This document shows, one piece after another, positions 6,147 through 11,995 of a stretch of 12,322 nucleotides of DNA. Below the pieces are notes generated by a model. That model saw only the letters and a program-made list of their open reading frames with translations, did not search any database and was not told the origin of the DNA. Location of the stretch: NCBI GenBank assembly GCA_937901485.1, contig CALGTT010000108.1, positions 1-12,322 of the forward strand, in the 5' to 3' direction. A program made the translations under genes and the position numbers. Source of the stretch: an uncultured Ruminococcus sp. Lineage in GTDB: Bacteria; Bacillota; Clostridia; Oscillospirales; Ruminococcaceae. Positions within the stretch are counted from its first letter, which is position 1. Each line of letters opens with the position of its first letter.

Positions 6147-7580
6147 ATGAAAATGATGCACAAACTGATGTCCCGACTGACTGCCGCAGTGACCGCGGCT
6201 GTCCTGCTTGCACTGCCGCTTCAGGCAAATGCCGTTACCACGCAGGAGCTGTACGGCGCGAATATGTTCTTTACGCAGGATACCAATTATACCTGCACGC
6301 TTTCGTCCGCCGCAATGCTGATACGCCGTGTTTCCTACTTACAGGGCAAGTCCAACTGGGGCAGTGTAACGGAATCCGCCCTGCACGGTACGGCATGGGG
6401 CAGCGGAGGTCTGATCCATGACTTCACCTACAACGGTGTGCATATCAGCTACTGCAATTACGAAAACTTTGAAACACAGCTGAAAGCCTACAGCGGCAAC
6501 CGTACAGTGCTGTTTATGAAGCTGCTTGAACAGCATCCGGAGGGCATTGTGGCCTATGACTCCTATCATAAGGATGTAGACTACAACGGCAAGTACTCCA
6601 GCGGTGAACTTATGGTACCGGATACCAAGGGCGACCATGCCATCCTGCTGACAAAATATGATAAGGGAACGGGCACGTTCTGGTGTGCTGATCCCGCGCT
6701 CGGTGTGCACATGCCCCTGAAGCTGTCCACGCGTGAGCATATCGACTATTTTGATACCTACTGGTATTATGACGGGTCGGCTGTTTCCGTTCCGGATGTC
6801 CAGCCCGAACCGCCGAAGGATGATAATACAAGAGAACGCACCGCCCAGATCGCAGAAGACCTGCTCGGTATGACGTACCCCAATTCCATCAGCTTCGTGC
6901 AGGATGTACTCTCCAGATGCAAGGCGGGTACTTATTCCTCCAGCTATTATGTCACGGAATTTCTGGTCGATTATGTGAACAATCACGCCTATTACGGAAG
7001 AAGCAACGACTATGTGACAGCCGCCTGCCGTGATCTGGATGCCAATGCCCTGAACAAGCTCTATGCCCCCTCCTACACGCCCCGCGTCGGTGATGTGGTC
7101 GTGCTGGAGGATATGGACAACGTGAATTTCGCGGACGGTCCGGATCGTCTTGGCGTTGTGGTTGCCGTAGAGGGCGAGGGCATTGCCGCAAAGGTCTATA
7201 CCATCGAAGCTCTCAACGGACTTGTCATCCATGATTACTGGTCAAAGGATACCTATATCTGGGGCTATTGTTCTCCTCTGTACAGCGGTGAAACACCGAA
7301 TGCGCCGCCCGTCACAGAAGAACCGGACAACGAGAATATCGGCAATCTCAACGGCGATATGGCGATCAACGCCTCCGATGCCGCTATGCTCCTGATCGCC
7401 GCCGCAGCAGCAGGTACGGGTGCGGATTCGATGATGACGGACGCACAGAAAGCTGCTGCCGACCTCAACAGTGACAGCACGTTCGATGCCAAGGATGCCG
7501 CACTCATCCTCCAGTACGCTGCGTATACCGGCACGGGCGGAACGGATTCCATCACAGCATTTATCGCGAAGCGCGGCTGA
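6147..7580 (+). CDS. Secreted C39-like cysteine peptidase with degenerate CHAP-like domain and dockerin
   Basis: A 477-aa exported protein with signal peptide 1-29 (LPLQANA). Residues 35-200 resemble the papain-like C39 peptidase fold: Gln44 before Cys50 in QDTNYTCTLSSAAM, His164 in GDHAILLTKY and Asp182 in CADPA, giving a plausible oxyanion Gln and Cys-His-Asp triad. A Pro-rich linker (about 212-226) leads to residues 228-383, which look CHAP/NlpC-like (PRVGDVVVLE, DRLGVVVAVEG, YIWGYCSP). There the expected DHVGIV reads DRLGVV, and the position of the catalytic Cys appears to be non-Cys, so this domain is probably inactive or binding-only. Residues 399-477 are a dockerin; its loop 1 starts with Asn (NLNGDMAINASD). 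AAAGGA (6133-6138) lies 8 nt before the ATG. The substrate is unknown; it may cleave surface or dietary proteins or peptides. The C39 assignment is fold-level inference. Confidence 0.8.
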   Translation: MKMMHKLMSRLTAAVTAAVLLALPLQANAVTTQELYGANMFFTQDTNYTCTLSSAAMLIRRVSYLQGKSNWGSVTESALHGTAWGSGGLIHDFTYNGVHISYCNYENFETQLKAYSGNRTVLFMKLLEQHPEGIVAYDSYHKDVDYNGKYSSGELMVPDTKGDHAILLTKYDKGTGTFWCADPALGVHMPLKLSTREHIDYFDTYWYYDGSAVSVPDVQPEPPKDDNTRERTAQIAEDLLGMTYPNSISFVQDVLSRCKAGTYSSSYYVTEFLVDYVNNHAYYGRSNDYVTAACRDLDANALNKLYAPSYTPRVGDVVVLEDMDNVNFADGPDRLGVVVAVEGEGIAAKVYTIEALNGLVIHDYWSKDTYIWGYCSPLYSGETPNAPPVTEEPDNENIGNLNGDMAINASDAAMLLIAAAAAGTGADSMMTDAQKAAADLNSDSTFDAKDAALILQYAAYTGTGGTDSITAFIAKRG

Positions 7581-7598
7581 TCTTCGCGCCATTCTGAT

Positions 7599-7629
7599 GA
7601 TCCCCATGTGTTTGCATGGGGATCTTTTT
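7599..7629 (+). terminator. Strong rho-independent terminator after the peptidase gene
   Basis: GATCCCCATG (7599-7608) and CATGGGGATC (7615-7624) form a perfect 10-bp stem with a 6-nt loop followed by TTTTTG. It closes the LRR-dockerin 2 / peptidase transcript. Confidence 0.92.
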
Positions 7630-7702
7630 GTATGCTCTCACCGAAAAATTTCTCCGAATCCAAATGGAAACGTGTGAAAAAACATGAAATTCCAAAAAAC
7701 AC

Positions 7703-7731
7703 TTGCCTTTTCCTGAAAAGTGTGGTATCAT
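7703..7731 (+). promoter_or_regulatory. Promoter of LRR-dockerin 3
   Basis: TTGCCT (7703-7708), 17-bp spacer, TATCAT (7726-7731) with a TGG extended -10 just upstream. AAAAAACAC precedes the -35. ACACTT (7699-7704) and AAGTGT (7718-7723) form an inverted repeat spanning the -35, a possible operator. Confidence 0.75.
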
Positions 7732-7761
7732 AGTATCAATGCATAGTATCTAATTGATACT
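7729..7761 (+). promoter_or_regulatory. Dyad and direct repeat at the LRR-dockerin 3 transcription start
   Basis: AGTATCAAT (7732-7740) and ATTGATACT (7753-7761) are perfect inverted 9-mers 12 bp apart. CATAGTATC also occurs twice directly (7729-7737 and 7742-7750), offset by 13 bp. The first arm begins right after the -10, upstream of the expected start near 7738. A DNA operator is therefore more likely than a full RNA hairpin. Confidence 0.5.
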
Positions 7762-7782
7762 AACTAAAAGGAGGAACTTCAT

Positions 7783-9063
7783 ATGAACAGAATGACAAGA
7801 AAAACCATCAGCGGACTGACTGCTCTGACACTGCTCTTTGCAGGTACACCGGCGATTGTGCCAGCGTATCTGGAAAATGCAGAGCTTACGGCTGCGGCAA
7901 GCTATGATGATTATGATAATGGAGTGGAGGGTGCAGTCAAATACCGCAAATATGATGATCACATTGTCATCAGCGGATTGGCAAAAGCGACGGAGGATCT
8001 TGTAATCCCGTCAGAAATTGAAGGTCTGCCCGTAACGGAGATCAAAGAAGAAGCATTCTGCAATAATGGTAACCTGAAAAGCGTGACCATTCCCGACAGC
8101 GTGACCGAGATCGAACGGAGCGCATTCCGGGACTGCCTGTTCCTGAAAAATGTCACACTTTCTGCAAATCTGAAAGAGCTGAGAATGAGCACATTTTCCA
8201 ACTGCATCGCGCTGGAACGCATCACGATTCCGGCATCCGTGACCAAGATCGGGTATCAGTGCTTTGCCGATTGCAAAAGCCTTGCAGAGGTGGAGCTGAA
8301 CGAGGGGCTTGTCACCATTGATGAGTCCGCGTTTACCTGGTGCTCCGCACTGACCGAAGTGAAGCTTCCTGCAAGCGTCAAGACCGTTGGCGATTCTGCA
8401 TTCAATGACTGCACAAGCCTTGCGTCCGTAACCTTTTCTGAGAATCTGAAGAAAATCGGAAATTATGCGTTCTGCAAGTGCAAAAGCCTGACGGAGGTGG
8501 ATCTGCCCGATTCCATCACCACGATGGGCTACGGGGCATTCTTTCACTGTGAAGCCCTCACTTCCATCCGGATCCCCGATGCTGTGACCGCGGTGAGAGT
8601 CAATACCTTTGATTCCTGCGCGGCACTGACCAGCGTGTACCTCCCGAAGTCCGTGACTGCCATCAATGAATACGCGTTCTACAAATGCACAGCCCTGACG
8701 GACGTATACTACACCGGCACAGAAGCAGAGCTGGCAGAAATCACGGTGGATGCATCCGGCAACGAACCGCTGTTCAGTGCGGCTGTGCACTACATCGAGG
8801 AAACCCCCGCTGCAGTCGGTCTGGGTGATATGGACGAGAACGGCAGTGTCAATGCCACCGATGCCGCACTGCTTCTGGTTGCCGCCGCCGCCGCAGGTAC
8901 GGGTGCGCAATCCGGTCTGACGGACGCGCAGGAAACTGCCGCCGATCTCAACACGGACGGCGTGTTCGATGCCAAGGATGCCGCACTGGTTCTCCAGTAC
9001 GCCGCCTATGTCGGCACGGGCGGAACGAATCCGATCGAGGACTTTATTGCAGATCAGAGCTGA
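7783..9063 (+). CDS. Secreted BspA-type LRR_5 protein with C-terminal dockerin (LRR-dockerin 3)
   Basis: A 426-aa exported protein. The first 27 residues are identical to those of the next LRR gene, and cleavage is likely near the AELTAAAS segment (residues 33-40). The N-cap VKYRKYDDHIVI is followed by about 10 LRR_5 units (such as PDSITTMGYGAFFHC) and the C-cap LTDVYYTGTEAEL. The dockerin occupies residues 348-426 with loops DMDENGSVNATD and DLNTDGVFDAKD. AAAGGAGG (7767-7774) lies 8 nt before the ATG, an excellent ribosome binding site. Its unit order (LSANLKELRMSTF, then VTKIGYQCF, then LNEGLVTIDESAF) matches the start of the downstream protein, so the two are paralogues from a local duplication. 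Likely a scaffoldin-displayed binding protein. Confidence 0.9.
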   Translation: MNRMTRKTISGLTALTLLFAGTPAIVPAYLENAELTAAASYDDYDNGVEGAVKYRKYDDHIVISGLAKATEDLVIPSEIEGLPVTEIKEEAFCNNGNLKSVTIPDSVTEIERSAFRDCLFLKNVTLSANLKELRMSTFSNCIALERITIPASVTKIGYQCFADCKSLAEVELNEGLVTIDESAFTWCSALTEVKLPASVKTVGDSAFNDCTSLASVTFSENLKKIGNYAFCKCKSLTEVDLPDSITTMGYGAFFHCEALTSIRIPDAVTAVRVNTFDSCAALTSVYLPKSVTAINEYAFYKCTALTDVYYTGTEAELAEITVDASGNEPLFSAAVHYIEETPAAVGLGDMDENGSVNATDAALLLVAAAAAGTGAQSGLTDAQETAADLNTDGVFDAKDAALVLQYAAYVGTGGTNPIEDFIADQS

Positions 9064-9116
9064 TTTCGCCCCAAAATGAGATGCATCGCGTATTCCGCGC
9101 ATTTTTCAGAAAACAC

Positions 9117-9144
9117 TTGCATTTTTCTGAAAATGTGTTATAAT
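9117..9144 (+). promoter_or_regulatory. Promoter of the LRR half-dockerin gene
   Basis: TTGCAT (9117-9122), 16-bp spacer, TATAAT (9139-9144), preceded by AGAAAACAC. The -35 flanks and spacer closely resemble those of the 7703-7731 promoter (CTGAAAA in the spacer, ACAC upstream and GTGT downstream), consistent with duplication of promoter plus signal-peptide DNA. Confidence 0.8.
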
Positions 9145-9154
9145 AGTGTAACAC
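9135..9154 (+). promoter_or_regulatory. Dyad across the -10 of the LRR half-dockerin gene
   Basis: GTGTTA (9135-9140) and TAACAC (9149-9154) are perfect inverted 6-mers separated by 8 bp, spanning the -10 box and the likely start point. Candidate repressor site. Its sequence differs from the dyads at the other LRR promoters, so a different regulator would be needed, or the dyad is coincidental. Confidence 0.4.
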
Positions 9155-9188
9155 GATAAAATCCAAAACCAAGAAAAGGAGTAAAATC

Positions 9189-11384
9189 ATGAACAGAATG
9201 ACAAGAAAAACCATCAGCGGACTGACTGCTCTGACGCTGCTCTTTGCAGGCACACCGGCGATCGTACCGGAGACCATGCAGGAGCTGTCCCTGACTGCAT
9301 CCGCCGCATCCTACACCGAGGGTACGCTTGACGGGCTGACCTATCACAAGTACGAGGATTATGTCGAGATCAACAAGGCGGAATCCTCCGTTTCCGAGGT
9401 CGTGATCCCTGCCGAGATCGAGGGCGTACCCGTCACCGAAATTGCAGACAGCGCATTTAAGAACTGCAAGTCCCTCAAGTCCGTTACCATTCCTGACAGC
9501 GTAACATCGGTGGGACAGAGCGCGTTCTACGACTGTATCTCGCTGAACGATGTCCAGCTTTCTGCATCCATGAAACATATCAAGCGCGATACGTTCAAAG
9601 GCTGTATCAATCTGACGAGCATCAGCATTCCGAAAAGTGCAAAGTCCGTGGATTACGGCGCATTCTCCGGCTGTACAAGTCTGGCGAGCGTGGAGCTGGG
9701 CAGCGGCGTAACAGAAATCGGCGGTTATGCATTTTCCGGCTGTACTGCACTGTCCGCTGTACATATTCCGGGCAATGTCATGCATATTGATGGCTATGCA
9801 TTTTCCGGCTGTAAGAAGCTGGCAACGCTGACCTTTGACGAAGGTCTGGTGGATATGGGCGGCAATGTGTTTGAGAATTGCATCAGCCTGAAGGAAGTTA
9901 CACTTCCGAATTCACTGATCACGCTGGACGGCTGGCAGACATTTTTTGGCTGTACTTCCCTTGCGACGGTCAAGCTCTCCGACTCTCTGACAGCAATTTC
10001 TCGTGAAGCCTTCAGAGGTTGTACCTCTCTGCAGTCCATCACGATTCCGTCCACTGTAAAAAACATTGATTACATGGCATTTGCATACTGTACGAGCCTG
10101 ACGGATGTAACGATCGGAGATGGCGTAGTGACGATCGCCGATGGCGTATTTTCCGGCTGTGAAGCACTGACATCCATCCACATTCCGGCAAGCGTGATCA
10201 CCATTGACGGCTATGCATTCTCCGGCTGTAAGAAACTTGCGGCAGTGACCTTTGACGAAGGTCTGATCGAGCTGGGCGGCTATGCGTTTCAGGATTGTTC
10301 GAGCCTGAAGGAGATCGCACTTCCTGACACGCTGAGAACACTGATGGGCTGGCAGACATTTGTTGACTGTACTTCTTTGCAGTCCGTCAAGCTCTCCAAG
10401 AACTTGTCAAGTCTGCCGAGAGAAACATTCTTGAATTGCACCTCGCTGACCTCCATTGACATTCCGGGAAGCGTGGAAAGCATCGACTACAGAGCATTTT
10501 TCGGCTGTAGTGCACTGAAGGACGTGACGATCGGAAATGGCGTAGTGACGATTGATGAGAATGTATTCGGCAAATGCGAAGCTCTGGAGGCAGTGCATAT
10601 TCCGGAGAGCGTGACAAACATCGGCGACTATGCATTCTCCGAGTGCAGAAAGCTGTCAAAGGTGACTTTTGACGAAGGTCTGGTAGAGCTGGGCAGCTAT
10701 GCATTCCAGAGATGCTCCAGCCTGACGGAAATTGCACTGCCCGACTCCCTGAAAACAATCACTGGCTGGCAGGCATTTGCAAACTGCACATCCCTGAAAT
10801 CCGTCAAGCTCTCCGAAACTCTGACAGATCTGCCCCGTGAAACCTTCCAGAACTGTTCTGCACTGGAAACGATCTACATCCCCGGCAGCGTGGAAAGCAT
10901 CGGCTACAGAGCGTTTGCAGGCTGTGAGAAGCTGACGCAGGCAGTCATCGCTGAGGGCGTGACCTCAATCGGCGGGGGCGCATTCAATGGCGACGAGGGA
11001 CTGACCGCACTGTACATCCCGAAGTCCGTGAATACTATCGAAAGCTCTGCTTCCAACGGATGCTCCGCACTGACCGATGTGTACTACACCGGCACAGAAG
11101 CGGACTGGGCAAGCATCACACTGAATGAAGACGGCAATGATCCGCTGCTCAATGCGGCGATGCATTATGAAGCCGCACTGCCCGGTGCACCGGAAACCCC
11201 CGATGTACCGCAGCAGCCCGAACAGCCCGATCAGCCCGATCAGCCGGAAACCAAGCTGACCGGTGACGTTGACGGTGACGGCAAGGTCGGCGCGACCGAT
11301 GCCGCACTCATCCTCCAGTACGCTGCCTATGTCGGCGCAGGCGGTGAGGGAACGATCGAGGACTTCATGGCAACGCTCGGATAA
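9189..11384 (+). CDS. Secreted large BspA-type LRR_5 protein with Pro/Gln linker and single-repeat (half) dockerin
   Basis: A 731-aa exported protein, the longest LRR protein here. The signal peptide shares its first 27 residues with the preceding gene; cleavage is likely after LTASA. The N-cap LTYHKYEDYVEI is followed by about 24 LRR_5 units, 18 of them in three tandem 139-residue modules (residues 168-584) marked by LDGWQTF, LMGWQTF and ITGWQAF. The C-cap is LTDVYYTGTEADW. A linker rich in Pro, Gln, Glu and Asp (about 663-690, QPEQPDQPDQP) leads to residues 692-731, which hold only one dockerin repeat: loop DVDGDGKVGATD and helix ALILQYAAYVGAGG. The other dockerins here are 79 residues with two repeats. 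One repeat may not bind cohesin normally, so attachment could differ. AAGGAG (9176-9181) lies 7 nt before the ATG. No frameshift or early stop explains the short end. Confidence 0.9.
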   Translation: MNRMTRKTISGLTALTLLFAGTPAIVPETMQELSLTASAASYTEGTLDGLTYHKYEDYVEINKAESSVSEVVIPAEIEGVPVTEIADSAFKNCKSLKSVTIPDSVTSVGQSAFYDCISLNDVQLSASMKHIKRDTFKGCINLTSISIPKSAKSVDYGAFSGCTSLASVELGSGVTEIGGYAFSGCTALSAVHIPGNVMHIDGYAFSGCKKLATLTFDEGLVDMGGNVFENCISLKEVTLPNSLITLDGWQTFFGCTSLATVKLSDSLTAISREAFRGCTSLQSITIPSTVKNIDYMAFAYCTSLTDVTIGDGVVTIADGVFSGCEALTSIHIPASVITIDGYAFSGCKKLAAVTFDEGLIELGGYAFQDCSSLKEIALPDTLRTLMGWQTFVDCTSLQSVKLSKNLSSLPRETFLNCTSLTSIDIPGSVESIDYRAFFGCSALKDVTIGNGVVTIDENVFGKCEALEAVHIPESVTNIGDYAFSECRKLSKVTFDEGLVELGSYAFQRCSSLTEIALPDSLKTITGWQAFANCTSLKSVKLSETLTDLPRETFQNCSALETIYIPGSVESIGYRAFAGCEKLTQAVIAEGVTSIGGGAFNGDEGLTALYIPKSVNTIESSASNGCSALTDVYYTGTEADWASITLNEDGNDPLLNAAMHYEAALPGAPETPDVPQQPEQPDQPDQPETKLTGDVDGDGKVGATDAALILQYAAYVGAGGEGTIEDFMATLG
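9690..10940 (+). repeat. Three tandem 417-bp coding repeats
   Basis: Aligned copies start at 9690, 10107 and 10524, and the register resumes at 10941. The period is exactly 417 bp (139 codons) each time, with no indels. Each copy encodes six LRR units, including a 24-residue one carrying GW(Q)xF. Shared peptides include GYAFSGCKKL, TFDEGL and RETF-x-NC. The copies have diverged enough that the repeat is clear at protein level and partial at DNA level. A partial further copy precedes the first (QLSASMKHIKRDTF at about 9555). Confidence 0.9.
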
Positions 11385-11401
11385 GCGTATTATCGCACAA
11401 A

Positions 11402-11438
11402 AAACGGCTCACTGCACATACACAGTGAGCCGTTTCTT
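11402..11438. terminator. Bidirectional rho-independent terminator
   Basis: AAACGGCTCACTG (11402-11414) and CAGTGAGCCGTTT (11423-11435) form a perfect 13-bp stem with an 8-nt loop. The plus strand continues TTTCTT; the minus strand continues into TTTTTTG. It serves both the LRR half-dockerin gene and the convergent DUF1508 gene. Confidence 0.9.
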
Positions 11439-11444
11439 ATAGAT

Positions 11445-11825
11445 TTATTCAGCCTCCGGTTCGATGATCAGCGCGTCGATCGCATTTCTGCGCACACTGT
11501 CAATACCGTTCAGACAGCCAGCCTTTGCCTTGTAGCCCTCGCTTGTCGCAATGACTTCTCCGTTCTTTGCCTTCAGGCGGAAACGGAATTCGCCTGCCTT
11601 GTCCTCATACATCTCAAATTTCGGATGCTTTGCAGCCTCAAAGTTTTCCTCGGTCTGGTTTTCGAAGTTTGCCTCCGGTGCATTGCGCATTACGCTCTCA
11701 CAGCCGTTCCTGCAGCTTGCCAGAGAGGAATAAACCTCACCGCCCGTTGCGATCGTTTCGCCGTTGCCAGCCTTGAGTGCGAAGGTGTAGCCTGTCTTGG
11801 TCTGCTTAATGATAAATTTTCCCAT
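11445..11825 (-). CDS. Two-repeat YegP/DUF1508 family protein
   Basis: A 126-aa soluble protein made of two DUF1508-type repeats. Residues 1-50 contain GYTFALKAGNGETIAT with CRNGCESVMRNA, and residues 69-120 contain EFRFRLKAKNGEVIAT with CLNGIDSVRRNA. This duplicated beta-hairpin/helix arrangement is typical of YegP-like proteins, whose biochemical role is not established. There is no signal peptide. The start at 11825 is the only good one (MGKFIIKQ), with AAAGG (11836-11840) 10 nt upstream. It has its own promoter and converges on the LRR half-dockerin gene through a shared terminator, so it is probably not part of the LRR block. Confidence 0.92.
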   Translation of the reverse strand: MGKFIIKQTKTGYTFALKAGNGETIATGGEVYSSLASCRNGCESVMRNAPEANFENQTEENFEAAKHPKFEMYEDKAGEFRFRLKAKNGEVIATSEGYKAKAGCLNGIDSVRRNAIDALIIEPEAE

Positions 11826-11894
11826 GATGATTCAACCTTTCTGTAAACATGATTTATGTATTTCCGATCTCATTTTCAGCCATCGGCTACCCCT

Positions 11895-11923
11895 ATTATA
11901 CTGTGTTTTCCAGCAAAAGTCAA
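11895..11923 (-). promoter_or_regulatory. Promoter of the DUF1508 gene
   Basis: On the minus strand, TTGACT (11918-11923) and TATAAT (11895-11900) with an exact 17-bp spacer. The leader is about 63 nt. A near-consensus promoter, so expression is probably strong. Confidence 0.85.
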
Positions 11924-11995
11924 TGCGTTTTGTCGAGATTTGCACGTTTTTACAGAAAAGACTGGTGAAATCTATAGAATATGCACAGCGAAAAC

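Noticed and set aside
8011..9102. 363-codon minus-strand open frame opposite LRR-dockerin 3
   Set aside because: Antisense shadow of the LRR and dockerin codons, as above; similar shadows occur opposite the other LRR genes, as expected from periodic sequence.
9082..9106. Possible terminator between the last two LRR genes (CGCG/CGCG then TTTTT)
   Set aside because: The stem is only 4 bp of self-complementary CGCG with a mismatched base, too weak to call. Read-through into the next gene remains possible.
9690..10940. The 417-bp repeats as a CRISPR or mobile-element array
   Set aside because: They are in-frame protein-coding LRR modules with no spacers, terminal inverted repeats or transposase.
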